A stretch of DNA of 64,000 nucleotides, taken from the NCBI GenBank assembly GCA_039986595.1, contig JBDWQJ010000011.1, positions 1 through 64,000 of the forward strand, given 5' to 3'. Under the pieces are notes generated by a model. That model was not told the origin of the DNA, did not search any database, and saw only the letters and a program-made list of their open reading frames with translations. Each line of letters begins with the position of its first letter. Within the stretch, counting starts at the first letter, position 1. Origin of the DNA: Lentilitoribacter sp039986595. Lineage in GTDB: Bacteria > Pseudomonadota > Alphaproteobacteria > Rhizobiales > Rhizobiaceae. Shown here piece after piece: positions 44,529 to 53,906 of the stretch. Made by a program: the position numbers and the translations under genes.

Positions 44529-45404
44529 ATGGATGAAATGACAAAAGCACGTGCGACTATATTTGGATTTGGTGCTGTGCTCATGTGGGCGCTGCTGGCG
44601 CTTTTAACGGTTAAGACCGTGCCGATCCCACCCTTTCAATTAACAGCCATGTCATTTGCCATTGGCGGCTCTTTAGGGCTTTTCTGGGTCATATTTTCAG
44701 GTGAAACCAAATCACTTAAATCTATTAGCTGGAAGATTTACGCGTTTGGAACCATCGGCCTATTTGGCTATCATTTCTTATACTTTTCCGCGCTTCGTTT
44801 GGCACCTGCAGCAGAAGCTGGGCTGATTGCGTATCTTTGGCCGCTATTGATCGTTTTATTATCTGGTCTGCTCCCACAAGAGCAATTAAAATCAGGACAT
44901 ATCATAGGCGGCCTGATTGGCTTTGCAGGTGCTGCACTCATTGTCACGCAAGGCAAAACCAGCTTTGAAACGAGTGCTATTTTGGGATACGGCTTGGCAT
45001 TTTTATGTGCCCTCACCTGGTCGAGCTATTCTGTATTATCCCGTAGATTAGGCAAAACGCCAACCTCGAGCGTCGTAGTATTTTGCATAGCAACGGCCAT
45101 ATTGTCTGCAATTGCACATATCAGCCTTGAGACGACGATATGGCCTGAACAATTAAGCACATGGCTTGCTGTTATCGGGCTAGGTGTTGGGCCTGTTGGA
45201 TTAGCGTTTTTCGTATGGGATATTGGCGTCAAACACGGAGATATCCAATTGCTCGGTGTTGCCTCTTATGCAGCACCGCTGCTTTCAACCTTTGTGCTGG
45301 TTGCTGCAGGCATTGCAGATCTTACATGGACGTTATTCGCAGCAAGCATTTTGATCACACTTGGTGCAGTCTTTGCAGCGCGTGCCAGTCGTACTAGTCA
45401 GTAA
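44529..45404 (+). CDS. DMT-family (EamA) exporter, YddG-like
   Basis: 291 residues with ten membrane helices in two EamA repeats. The start MTKARATIFGFGAVLMWAL and the block FSALRLAPAAEAGLIAYLWPL resemble the aromatic amino acid exporter YddG. It would export amino acids or similar small metabolites. Its stop overlaps the convergent DUF1993 gene by seven bases. Confidence 0.88.
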   Translation: MDEMTKARATIFGFGAVLMWALLALLTVKTVPIPPFQLTAMSFAIGGSLGLFWVIFSGETKSLKSISWKIYAFGTIGLFGYHFLYFSALRLAPAAEAGLIAYLWPLLIVLLSGLLPQEQLKSGHIIGGLIGFAGAALIVTQGKTSFETSAILGYGLAFLCALTWSSYSVLSRRLGKTPTSSVVVFCIATAILSAIAHISLETTIWPEQLSTWLAVIGLGVGPVGLAFFVWDIGVKHGDIQLLGVASYAAPLLSTFVLVAAGIADLTWTLFAASILITLGAVFAARASRTSQ

Positions 45405-45880
45405 ACATGCAGACCGTCAAAGTCAGCTTTACCGATATTAAATCCCGCATGTCTTAAGCCTGCATAAGCCATGGTTAAATGAAATATCATGTTGGGAAAG
45501 CCAAATTTTGTGATGTAATCTGCAGCATCTTGTTCCAACTTCCCTTCGCCCGCTATATGATCGACAGATGAGGTCAATTGCTCCCTTTGAATAGGATCAA
45601 TAATCGTTTTAATTTCAGATAGATAATCTAAAAGCGAAGTGCAGGTTCGATCGTCTGGGATCTCTGGAATATCCAATTTTGCTGGTGGGCATAGGGTTCT
45701 TGCCGCGAATTTAATCGCAATTGCGAAATTTAGTCCTGTATCAAGCATGTCATCGGCTAATTTGACTTCTAAAAGCTGCTCACGATCTTTGTGTCGTGAG
45801 AGCAGTTTTAAGATATGCTCGATGCGCGTGAGATAGTATTTCACCGTTTTCACCGTCGCGTTCGACAACTCATCTGACAT
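45398..45880 (-). CDS. DUF1993-family protein
   Basis: About 160 residues. The helical DUF1993 fold, related to DinB four-helix bundles, is suggested by VKTVKYYLTRIEHIL, ADDMLDTGLNFAIAIKFAARTLC and the late FPNMIFHLTMAYAGLRHAGF. Members are uncharacterised. ATG 45880 has GGAGG five bases upstream, better than the TTG at 45892. Confidence 0.87.
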   Translation of the reverse strand: MSDELSNATVKTVKYYLTRIEHILKLLSRHKDREQLLEVKLADDMLDTGLNFAIAIKFAARTLCPPAKLDIPEIPDDRTCTSLLDYLSEIKTIIDPIQREQLTSSVDHIAGEGKLEQDAADYITKFGFPNMIFHLTMAYAGLRHAGFNIGKADFDGLHVY

Positions 45881-45976
45881 GTTCGCCTCCAAATTCCACC
45901 ACTTATTTTGGCCTTAATTAATTCTATTATCCCCTCGAATACGACTAGCCTATTAATTGCGTTCGGGAGACTTCAT

Positions 45977-46600
45977 ATGGCCGCGACTTTCAATTCTATT
46001 CCGTTTGATCAAAAGAAACGAATAAAACTATTACAAGTATTGGGCTTATTTGCCATCGCTACTTTGTTATTTTCCAGACCTGTTTGGCCCGATGATCAGC
46101 CGATGCGCGAAGTTTTGGAATTTTCGGGTTATGTGCTTGTGTTCATATGCGTATTTGGCCGACTTTGGAGCATCTTATTTGTTGGCAGCCGAAAGAATTC
46201 CGAACTTGTGACGACTGGTCCCTATTCGATGACGCGTAATCCGCTTTACTTCTTTTCTACGTTAGGGGTCATTGGGATAGGTCTTGCGTGCAGTTCCATT
46301 ATCCTTGCAATGATCTTGGGCGGGCTCAGTTATCTTGTGTTTTCGTTCACCGCTCAAAAAGAGAGTGCATTCTTGAAGGAGAAGTTTGCTAGCAAATATC
46401 AGATTTACGCTCAAAAAACGCCGATGTTTTTTCCAAACTTAAGATTATACAAAGACGGCGGCGAAACATTTTTTTCACCAAAAGCACTATTTAAAACTTT
46501 CATTGATGTGCTTGTTTTCATTATTGCTCTGCCCTTGATCGAAGGATTGGAGATCCTGCATGAAAGCGAGCAATTGCCCATTTTGATGTGGCTTTATTAA
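45977..46600 (+). CDS. Isoprenylcysteine methyltransferase-like membrane protein
   Basis: About 207 residues with four or five membrane helices. The ICMT/PEMT signature GPYSMTRNPLYFFSTLGVIG lies in the middle, with the family SAM-binding tail F-x-KEKFASKYQIYAQKTPMFFP. Bacterial members may methylate lipids or small thiols. ATG 45977 has GGGAGA six bases upstream; the TTG at 45908 is unlikely. A second member lies at 59.3 kb. Confidence 0.82.
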   Translation: MAATFNSIPFDQKKRIKLLQVLGLFAIATLLFSRPVWPDDQPMREVLEFSGYVLVFICVFGRLWSILFVGSRKNSELVTTGPYSMTRNPLYFFSTLGVIGIGLACSSIILAMILGGLSYLVFSFTAQKESAFLKEKFASKYQIYAQKTPMFFPNLRLYKDGGETFFSPKALFKTFIDVLVFIIALPLIEGLEILHESEQLPILMWLY

Positions 46601-46691
46601 GCAACGTTTCAATCAGCAAATAGGCGCACTGATCCCGGCGCGCTTTTTTTTGCATGGGAAGACTATATCTGAATAAAATGAATAAGAGCCT

Positions 46692-46765
46692 TGGAGCGGG
46701 CGGCGGGAATCGAACCCGCGTCATCAGCTTGGAAGGCTGAGGTCTTACCACTACACAACGCCCGC
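46692..46765 (-). tRNA. tRNA-Gly(UCC)
   Basis: 74 bases including an encoded CCA. Acceptor GCGGGCG pairs with CGCCCGC, the anticodon loop is CTTCCAA (anticodon TCC), and the T loop reads GGTTCGATTCC. The D arm and loop are normal. It follows tRNA-Tyr by 69 bases on the same strand. Confidence 0.97.
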
Positions 46766-46834
46766 GTAAGACAGATCGACGATGTCTCGCCAATGATCCT
46801 GACCGTTGCCATATTGGTCAGGTAAATTAAGCAA

Positions 46835-46919
46835 TGGTGGAGGAGGTTGGATTCGAACCAACGTAGGCTAAGCCAACGGATTTACAGTCCGCCCCATTTA
46901 ACCGCTCTGGCACTCCTCC
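46835..46919 (-). tRNA. tRNA-Tyr(GUA)
   Basis: 85 bases including an encoded CCA, with the long variable arm of a class II tRNA. Acceptor GGAGGAG pairs with CTCCTCC; the anticodon loop ACTGTAAAT gives GTA; the T loop is GGTTCGAATCC. Promoter-like boxes lie upstream. It is divergent from rlmB. Confidence 0.97.
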
Positions 46920-46987
46920 GCACCCTTGCCTTCATCGGACATGTGGCCCGATCAAACCCAAACAATATTTGTCTGAATCTGAGCGGC

Positions 46988-47016
46988 GTTATGACCTTCG
47001 ACGACCGATCTGTCAA
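46988..47016 (-). promoter_or_regulatory. Promoter of the tRNA-Tyr/tRNA-Gly unit
   Basis: On the minus strand a perfect -35 box TTGACA lies at 47016-47011 and CATAAC (four of six -10 matches) at 46993-46988, with the ideal 17-base spacer. It lies about 70 bases ahead of tRNA-Tyr, inside the gap to rlmB. Confidence 0.55.
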
Positions 47017-47104
47017 CATAAGAATTGCAATTATTTTCATTTCATTGCTTTGAGTTACCAAACTATCATTGCACCTTGTCCGCTTTTGCTTATAAGCGTT
47101 GTAT

Positions 47105-48061
47105 ATGAGAGAGCGAAAAGACAACAGATCTAGCCAAAACAAGCGCCCCAATGCCAACAAGCCCAACAGTAAGCTAGCCAGCAAACCTGTTAACAAGGCA
47201 GGCCATAAGCCGGGAGCCAAATTTGCTGGCAACAAGCCAAATACGAATAGGACAGCTAAGCCTCAAAGGTCAGATGGCACAGCTTTGGGCAAACAAGCCC
47301 CTGCCCGCGGCAATAAGTTTCGCGGTAAAGGTGGGCAACGTTCTGGTTCTGGCGCGCTTCATATATTCGGCCTTCATACAGTGCGCGCTGCGTTTGAAAA
47401 TCCAAAACGCAAAATTATCCGGCTTTTAACAACTCCCAATGCTTGGGAACGTCTTGATATTGGTGATATGAGCGACATGCCCTTCCCTGTGGAGATCATC
47501 GAAGCACGTGAGATGGATAAAATGTTGGGCAAAGATGCAATCCACCAAGGTATCGTTGCGGAAGTTCATCCTTTACATGGCAAAAGCTTGGAAGAGCTGA
47601 AAGACACACATCTGGTTGTTGTACTTGATGAGGTGACCGATCCGCATAATGTTGGCGCAATCATGCGCTCAGCGGTGGCAATGGGCGCTGGTGCCCTTAT
47701 CACAACAGCGCGCAACAGCCCGCAAGAAACAGGCGTATTGGCAAAATCTGCGTCAGGTGCGTTGGAGATGATTGACCATATACAGGTTAAAAATCTAGGT
47801 CATGCAATTGATGAGCTGCATTTTTTAGGGTTTCAAACTATTGGGCTTGATTCTGAAGGCCCACATGCACTTGAAGAAACATTCTCAAAGAAGCAGATTG
47901 CGCTGGTCTTGGGTGCTGAAGGCAAAGGTCTACGCCATAAAACACGCACGATTGTCTCAGATTTAGCGCGTTTGGATATGCCAGGGGCCATTAAATCATT
48001 GAATGTGTCAAATGCTGCGACATTATCTTTGTATGCGGCCCATCGTTATATCTTGAGCTAA
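47105..48061 (+). CDS. rlmB: 23S rRNA 2'-O-methyltransferase, TrmH/SpoU family
   Basis: About 318 residues. A disordered, Lys- and Asn-rich tail (about residues 1-80) is followed by an RNA-binding substrate domain (IFGLHTVRAAFENPKRKI) and the SPOUT knot with VVLDEVTDPHNVGAIMRSA, GALITTARNS, LVLGAEGKGLRHKT and LNVSNAATLSLYAAH. The enzyme methylates G2251-type ribose of 23S rRNA. ATG 47105 is preferred over the TTG at 47099. It is divergent from tRNA-Tyr and tRNA-Gly, a position common in rhizobia. Confidence 0.93.
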   Translation: MRERKDNRSSQNKRPNANKPNSKLASKPVNKAGHKPGAKFAGNKPNTNRTAKPQRSDGTALGKQAPARGNKFRGKGGQRSGSGALHIFGLHTVRAAFENPKRKIIRLLTTPNAWERLDIGDMSDMPFPVEIIEAREMDKMLGKDAIHQGIVAEVHPLHGKSLEELKDTHLVVVLDEVTDPHNVGAIMRSAVAMGAGALITTARNSPQETGVLAKSASGALEMIDHIQVKNLGHAIDELHFLGFQTIGLDSEGPHALEETFSKKQIALVLGAEGKGLRHKTRTIVSDLARLDMPGAIKSLNVSNAATLSLYAAHRYILS

Positions 48062-48609
48062 CCTCGATTTTATTTCTGCCAAGAAAGATGATTAGTCTGA
48101 AATAAAATTTCAAAGTTGAAATCTTTAAAGATGCAGACCGAAGACTATTACGCCTCTGGTCGCAAACTTGGCGCGCGCGATTCTTACATGCGAGAGATTT
48201 GCCCATCCTAATCTATGACTTTTCTTACAATTTCTATGAACGACTACGACGGCCACCGCAAATTTCTTACCAGTTGATAAAAAAATCCACAACTTAGTAG
48301 CGCAATCTATACTTTGTGATCAGCTGTTAAATACTCGCAACTGGTTGAAATAGTGCATCTGATTGCAATAATTGGTACAAAACAGAAGAAACAACGTAAA
48401 ATTGGGAACAAAACAGCGCTAAGTACCAGTATTTTTACGATCTTCAATTTATTTTTTGTTGAGTCTACACTCGTCTTATTCGTGTAAATTCATGGAATTA
48501 CTATAATTATCGAAGGTATTTGAGAATAAATTTCTTCTTTACATCATCACTGAAGAACTTAATATTCATCTAATACTAAAAGACTAGCAAAAATGAGGGA
48601 GTACAGGGC
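48062..48609. other. Long intergenic region before the peptide transporter
   Basis: About 550 AT-rich bases with no gene I can support. A 26-codon ORF at 48131-48211 has coding-like codons but no context. TTTCAAAGTTGAAA near 48106 is a small inverted repeat. The right half probably holds the promoter and long leader of the peptide transporter operon, but no clear -35/-10 pair or riboswitch fold was found. Confidence 0.5.
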
Positions 48610-50172
48610 ATGAAGAAACTTACAATAACTGCCATTGCCTGCGCAGCGACAATCATTGCGACACCAGTGATGGCTGAGAACGTATTACGTTGGACAAGCC
48701 AAGGTGATGCACTCACACTAGATCCACACGCGCAAAACGAAGGCCCAACCATTGGTATGAACGGCCAGATCTACGAATCTTTAGTCACACGCGATGCATC
48801 GCTTGCGCTACAGCCTGAATTGGCTGAGAGTTGGACCGCGGATGGTGACACTTGGGTGTTTAACTTGCGCAAAGGCGTGAAATTCCACGATGGTGCTGAT
48901 TTTAATGCAGAAGATGTGATCTTTTCGATTGAACGTGCAAAAGCACCGACATCTGATTTTAAAGAGCAAGTTGCAAGCATTGTAAGCGTCACGGCTAAAG
49001 ACGACCACACAATTGAAATCAAGACTGACGGTCCCAACCCAATCTTGCCAAACCAGATCACAAGCTTGTTCATGGTTGATAAAGGCTGGGCGGAAGCCAA
49101 CAATGTAGTTCTTCCACAAAACTATGCTGAAAAAGAAGAAAGCTACGCTGTTCGCAATACAAATGGCACCGGCCCATTTGTTCTCACATCACGTGCACCA
49201 GATGAGCTGACTACGCTTGAAGCAAATGCTGATTGGTGGGGCAAAGGTTTATTCCCTGGCAATATCGATAAAATCGAATATCGTCCAATTTCAAATGCTG
49301 CGACGCGTGTTGCTGCGCTCTTATCTGGCGAAGTTGATTTCGTGCTTGATCCACCACTACAGGATTTAGCTCGTATTGATTCAACAGACGGCTTGAAAAC
49401 AACAACAACACCGCAAGTTCGTTCGATCTTCTTTGGTATGGACCAAGGTATTGAAGAGCTCCGCACATCAGATGTTAAGGGCAAAAACCCATTTAAAGAT
49501 GTTCGTGTTCGTGAAGCGTTTAACTTGGCGATCGATAAGCAAGCGATCCAGCGTGTTGTGATGGAAGGTCTATCTTTCCCGACAGCAATGATCACATCAC
49601 CGGGCGTTTTGGGTAATACACCTGATCTTGACGCTTCATACGGTCATGATTTAGAAAAAGCTAAAGGTCTTATGGCTGAAGCTGGCTATCCTGATGGCTT
49701 TACCATTCAGCTAGATTGCCCAAATAACCGTTACAACAATGATGAGAAAATCTGTCAGGCATCTGTTGCGATGCTTGCACGTATTGGTGTGACAGTAAAA
49801 CTTGACGCGATCCCGAAAGCTCAGCATTTCCCAAAAATCCAGAAGCGTACTTCTGATTTCTACATGCTTGGTTGGGGTGTTCCAACACTTGATAGCCACT
49901 ATGTATTCTCATATCTTTTGGATGCAGAAGGATCATGGAATGCAACAGGTTATAACAATGCGCGCGTGAATGAAATCACAAGTGCAATTGCAACTGAGAC
50001 CGACATTGAAAAACGTACAATGTTGATCGACGAAGCATGGAACATTGTTCGCGATGAAAAACCATATCTACCAATTCACCACCAGGTTCTCGCTTGGGGT
50101 ATGGCCGATAACTTTGACATTCCAATTGCAGCAGACGACTTCCCTCGTCCACGCTTCATGGTCAAAAACTAA
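48610..50172 (+). CDS. Peptide ABC transporter substrate-binding protein (SBP family 5)
   Basis: 520 residues with a signal peptide (MKKLTITAIACAATIIATPV, cleaved near MAENVL). The family 5 fold is clear from LRWTSQGDALTLDPHAQNEG in part, YESLVTRD, WVFNLRKGVKFHDGADFNAEDV and RVREAFNLAIDKQAI. It binds peptides, or other ligands such as opines or nickel, in the periplasm for the permeases downstream. GAGGGAG precedes the ATG. A hairpin after the stop probably keeps this component more abundant than the rest. Confidence 0.95.
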   Translation: MKKLTITAIACAATIIATPVMAENVLRWTSQGDALTLDPHAQNEGPTIGMNGQIYESLVTRDASLALQPELAESWTADGDTWVFNLRKGVKFHDGADFNAEDVIFSIERAKAPTSDFKEQVASIVSVTAKDDHTIEIKTDGPNPILPNQITSLFMVDKGWAEANNVVLPQNYAEKEESYAVRNTNGTGPFVLTSRAPDELTTLEANADWWGKGLFPGNIDKIEYRPISNAATRVAALLSGEVDFVLDPPLQDLARIDSTDGLKTTTTPQVRSIFFGMDQGIEELRTSDVKGKNPFKDVRVREAFNLAIDKQAIQRVVMEGLSFPTAMITSPGVLGNTPDLDASYGHDLEKAKGLMAEAGYPDGFTIQLDCPNNRYNNDEKICQASVAMLARIGVTVKLDAIPKAQHFPKIQKRTSDFYMLGWGVPTLDSHYVFSYLLDAEGSWNATGYNNARVNEITSAIATETDIEKRTMLIDEAWNIVRDEKPYLPIHHQVLAWGMADNFDIPIAADDFPRPRFMVKN

Positions 50173-50185
50173 CCAATAATCTTTG

Positions 50186-50219
50186 CTCGGGGTGTTCTTC
50201 GCCCCGAGTATTGTTTTAT
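50186..50219 (+). terminator. Attenuating terminator between SBP and permease genes
   Basis: CTCGGGG (50186-50192) pairs with CCCCGAG (50202-50208) across a nine-base loop, followed by TATTGTTTTATT. Since the permease genes follow on the same strand without another obvious promoter, it likely acts as a partial terminator or 3' stabiliser. Confidence 0.75.
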
Positions 50220-50258
50220 TGATAACAGTGGTCTTTTAGGTCGCAATAAAGATTTCGC

Positions 50259-51230
50259 ATGCTTGCATTTATCGCACGTCGTCTCGCTCAATCCATCCTC
50301 GTCATGGCCGTTGTATCAGCTGTGGCTTTTTCACTTTTCAACTTCGTCGGTGACCCCGTCAATAATATGGTTGGACAAGACGCTACACGTGAGCGTCGCG
50401 CTGAAATTCGACTTCAACTGGGTCTTGATGATCCCATTCCAGTTCAATATGTCCGTTTTATTGGCAATATGCTGCAAGGAGATTTCGGCGTTTCCTATCG
50501 GATTAAACAACCGGTTGATCAGCTGATTTTAGAACGCTTGCCCGCCACACTTGAGCTTGTTTTTGTCTCTGCAATCATCTCGCTCGTCGTTGGCATCGTA
50601 GCGGGTGTATATACTGGTATTCACCGAAACTCCTGGATATCGCGAAGTATATTATCATCATCGCTCATCGGTGTTTCCCTACCGACTTTTATCATTGGCA
50701 TTGCACTTATTTATATTTTTGCCGTTCATCTCCGCTGGCTCCCCTCCTCCGGTCGAGCTGGAACTATAGACTTTGGATGGTGGAAAACATCGCTTTTATC
50801 CCTTGAAGGATGGCGCTCCATTGTGCTGCCAGCCATTACGTTAAGCCTATTCCAACTCACCATGATTTTACGCCTCGTGCGCGCTGAAATGATGGAAGTC
50901 ATGCAAACAGATTTCATCAAATTCGCCCGCGCCCGTGGTTTATCTGAGCGCGCTATCAATTACGGCCACGCGCTGCGCAATACACTTGTCCCGGTTATTA
51001 CTATTATCGGACTTAATATTGGTGGTTTGATTGCGTTCTCAGTTATTACCGAAACCGTATTTCAATGGCCTGGCACCGGATTGATGTTCATTCAAGCGGT
51101 AGATTTTGTAGATGTTCCGATCATGTCCGCATATTTGGTTTTTGTCGCCATTTTGTTCGTTGTTATCAACCTGGTTGTTGATCTGCTATATGCCGCTGTC
51201 GATCCGCGCATTCGCATTGGGAATGGATAA
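50259..51230 (+). CDS. Peptide ABC transporter permease (DppB-like)
   Basis: 323 residues with six membrane helices. The opening MLAFIARRLAQSILVMAVVS and the loop GARGLSERAINYGHALRNTLVP-type EAA motif (FARARGLSERAINYG HALRN) are those of the DppB/OppB family, with a conserved FNFVGDPVN near residue 28. It forms the channel together with the next gene. Three bases separate it from that gene. Confidence 0.94.
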   Translation: MLAFIARRLAQSILVMAVVSAVAFSLFNFVGDPVNNMVGQDATRERRAEIRLQLGLDDPIPVQYVRFIGNMLQGDFGVSYRIKQPVDQLILERLPATLELVFVSAIISLVVGIVAGVYTGIHRNSWISRSILSSSLIGVSLPTFIIGIALIYIFAVHLRWLPSSGRAGTIDFGWWKTSLLSLEGWRSIVLPAITLSLFQLTMILRLVRAEMMEVMQTDFIKFARARGLSERAINYGHALRNTLVPVITIIGLNIGGLIAFSVITETVFQWPGTGLMFIQAVDFVDVPIMSAYLVFVAILFVVINLVVDLLYAAVDPRIRIGNG

Positions 51231-51233
51231 ATC

Positions 51234-52172
51234 ATGACAAATTTAACCCCATCTCAAAACACCACGCGATTTGCGCGCTTTATGGATAGCGATGTCTTGC
51301 ATTCATTCCTGCGCTCGCCGTCTGCAATGATCGCAGCGTTTATCACGCTTATCTTCATCCTAGCAGCTTTGTTTGCCCCATTGCTTGCGCCATATAATCC
51401 ATTTGACCCATCACAGATATCATTGTGGGATGGCAAGCTACCACCAAGTTTTGCCGAGGGTGGCGATGAACGCTTTTTTCTTGGCACCGATAATCAGGGT
51501 CGAGATATGCTTTCCACCATTTTGTATGGTGGAAGATTGTCAATTATAGTTGGTTTAGCAGCTGTATTTTTAGGCATGTTCCTTGGTGTAACGCTTGGTA
51601 TTGTTTCGGGCTATCTGGGCGGCACATTTGATGCTGTGATCATGCGGATTGCCGATGTTCAGTTGACCATTCCTGGCATTTTGCTCGCGATCTTGATCAA
51701 CGGAATAGGACGTGCGTTCCTACCCGTTGATATTCGTGATGAATTTGCCATCTATGTGGTTATTATCGCAATTGGGCTGTCTGACTGGCCGCAATTTGCA
51801 CGAATTACGCGTGGTGCAACGCTTGTCGAAGCCAACAAAGAATACATCGCTTCAGCGCGCGTCATTGGCCTTCCATCTTGGCTGATTATGATGCGGCATT
51901 TATTGCCAAATGTATTGCGCCCTGTTTTGGTGCTTGCAACACTTGGTTTGGCAACAGCCATTATCTCAGAAGCTACGCTAAGCTTTTTGGGCCAAGGTAT
52001 CCCGCCAACCACACCATCGCTTGGCACGCTTATTCGCGTTGGCAATGAGTTCTTATTCTCAGGTCTATGGTGGATCACCCTCTTCCCCGCGATTGCTCTT
52101 GTGATCTTAGTCTTCTCAGTCAATTTATTTGGCGACTGGTTGCGCGATGCGCTCAACCCGAAATTACGGTGA
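51234..52172 (+). CDS. Peptide ABC transporter permease (DppC-like)
   Basis: 312 residues with six membrane helices. The N-terminal TM segment IAAFITLIFILAALFAPLLAPY, in short blocks, the LGTDNQGRDMLSTILYGGR motif and the EAA loop YIASARVIGLPSWLIMMRHLLP identify the DppC/OppC family. Its stop lies three bases before the ATPase start, so permease and ATPase are coupled. Confidence 0.94.
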   Translation: MTNLTPSQNTTRFARFMDSDVLHSFLRSPSAMIAAFITLIFILAALFAPLLAPYNPFDPSQISLWDGKLPPSFAEGGDERFFLGTDNQGRDMLSTILYGGRLSIIVGLAAVFLGMFLGVTLGIVSGYLGGTFDAVIMRIADVQLTIPGILLAILINGIGRAFLPVDIRDEFAIYVVIIAIGLSDWPQFARITRGATLVEANKEYIASARVIGLPSWLIMMRHLLPNVLRPVLVLATLGLATAIISEATLSFLGQGIPPTTPSLGTLIRVGNEFLFSGLWWITLFPAIALVILVFSVNLFGDWLRDALNPKLR

Positions 52173-52175
52173 TTT

Positions 52176-53876
52176 ATGACTGAGTTATTAAAAATCACGG
52201 ATCTAAACGTCGAGTTTGTAGCCAGACGCGGCACAATTAAGGCAGCTCAGGACATCAATCTAACGGTCGCACCAGGCGAAGTCTTGGGTCTGGTTGGCGA
52301 ATCTGGTGCGGGTAAATCAACCATCGGTAATGCTATTGTCGATCTTTTAGAGCATCCCGGCCGCGTGGCTGGGGGTTCAATTTTATTCCAAGGCGAGGAA
52401 TTGCGCGGAAAAACAGAGGCAGAAATGCGCTCTATTCGCGGTGACCGCATTGGCATGATTTTCCAAGATCCGCAAACAGCGCTCAACCCGCTCATGACCA
52501 TTGGTGATCAGCTCATTGAAACAATTATAAAAACCCGCGGTTATGATCAAAAACGCGCCTATGAATGCGCAATTGAATTGCTTGAAGGTGTAGGGATTGA
52601 TAATGCTGAAGTGCGTTTAAAAGCATATCCGCACCAATTTTCTGGCGGCATGCGCCAACGTGTTGTCATTGCGCTTGCCCTTGCGGGTAAGCCCGAACTG
52701 GTTATTGCGGATGAGCCAACAACTGCGCTTGATGTATCCATCCAAGCGCAAATTCTTGACTTGATCAAACAGCTTTGTGAAGAGCGCCAGCTTGGTGTGA
52801 TCATCGTTACCCATGATATTGGCGTGATTGCATCGATCGCAACACGCGTTGCAGTGATGTATCGCGGTAAGATCGTTGAAACAGGTAAAGTTGCGCAAAT
52901 CTTGGGCGATCCTCAGCACGAATACACCAAAGCGCTCATTTCAGCGGTTCCACGCGCTGATAAGAAATATCACCGTTTTGAAGCTGTGGACTATATTGAA
53001 GGTGGTGCAACACGCAAACCGATCGATATTGCGACCCATTGGCTGGGTAAATCGCGCCATCAATCTGATGATCAAACACCAGCGGTATCGGTTAAAAACC
53101 TCGATCTATCCTTTACGTTACAAAACGCGCTATTGAAGAAAAATCGCAAGATGCTGCGCGCCGTGAATGATGTGAATTTTGATATCAAACAGGGCGAGAC
53201 ATTTGGTATTGTGGGTGAAAGTGGCTCCGGCAAAAGCACGATTGCCCGCCTCATCTCCGGGCTATATACCCCAGATAATGGTGAGATATCCATTCAAGGC
53301 CAATCGGTGTTGGGCAATCAGCGCGATGCGAATATCAAAGCAGCGCGCCGTAAATTACAGATGATTTTCCAAGATCCATATTCTTCACTAAATTCGCGAT
53401 TGAACGTGATGAATATCGTGGCTGAACCCATCAGGTTTTACAAACTTACAAGTTCTGAAGCTGAAACGCGTCAGATCGTTGGTGATCTACTTGACCATGT
53501 GGGTTTAGGCGCAAGCGTTGCCAATCGTTTCCCGCACGAATTTTCAGGTGGTCAACGGCAGCGCATATCCATTGCCCGCGCATTAGCTACCCGTCCACAG
53601 ATCCTAATTTGCGACGAGCCGACATCAGCGCTTGATGTATCCATTCAGGCACAAATTCTGAACCTATTGAAAGACCTTCAAGAAGATTTGGGGCTGACAA
53701 TGTTGTTCATCAGTCATGATTTGCCTGTTATTCGCCAAACATGTGATCGGATTGCTGTGATGCGTTCAGGCCAGATTTGCGAACTTGCGGAAACGGAAGA
53801 GCTGTTTAACAATCCTCAGCATGAATATAGCCAGCATCTGTTAGGTCTTATGCCGAAGCTAGATTTACTCGGTTAA
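52176..53876 (+). CDS. Fused peptide ABC transporter ATPase (DppD-DppF)
   Basis: 566 residues with two complete ABC domains. Domain 1: Walker A GESGAGKST, signature FSGGMRQRV, Walker B LVIADEPTTALDV. Domain 2 (from about residue 310): GESGSGKST, FSGGQRQRI, LICDEPTSALDV. Each is followed by the oligopeptide-type C-terminal motif (HEYTKALISAVP and HEYSQHLLGLMP). Such fusions of the D and F subunits are common in alphaproteobacteria. It completes the five-component transporter in four genes. Confidence 0.95.
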   Translation: MTELLKITDLNVEFVARRGTIKAAQDINLTVAPGEVLGLVGESGAGKSTIGNAIVDLLEHPGRVAGGSILFQGEELRGKTEAEMRSIRGDRIGMIFQDPQTALNPLMTIGDQLIETIIKTRGYDQKRAYECAIELLEGVGIDNAEVRLKAYPHQFSGGMRQRVVIALALAGKPELVIADEPTTALDVSIQAQILDLIKQLCEERQLGVIIVTHDIGVIASIATRVAVMYRGKIVETGKVAQILGDPQHEYTKALISAVPRADKKYHRFEAVDYIEGGATRKPIDIATHWLGKSRHQSDDQTPAVSVKNLDLSFTLQNALLKKNRKMLRAVNDVNFDIKQGETFGIVGESGSGKSTIARLISGLYTPDNGEISIQGQSVLGNQRDANIKAARRKLQMIFQDPYSSLNSRLNVMNIVAEPIRFYKLTSSEAETRQIVGDLLDHVGLGASVANRFPHEFSGGQRQRISIARALATRPQILICDEPTSALDVSIQAQILNLLKDLQEDLGLTMLFISHDLPVIRQTCDRIAVMRSGQICELAETEELFNNPQHEYSQHLLGLMPKLDLLG

Positions 53877-53906
53877 ACACACAGCCAGCAGCATTTAAGG
53901 ACATTT

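Noticed and set aside
46692..46919. Integrated element at the tRNA genes
   Set aside because: Both tRNAs are intact and no integrase or duplicated tRNA end is seen next to them; only the distance to tuf is odd and is reported as a finding.
47991..48206. 71-residue minus-strand ORF behind rlmB
   Set aside because: It overlaps the end of rlmB and reads like an antisense shadow; no start site.
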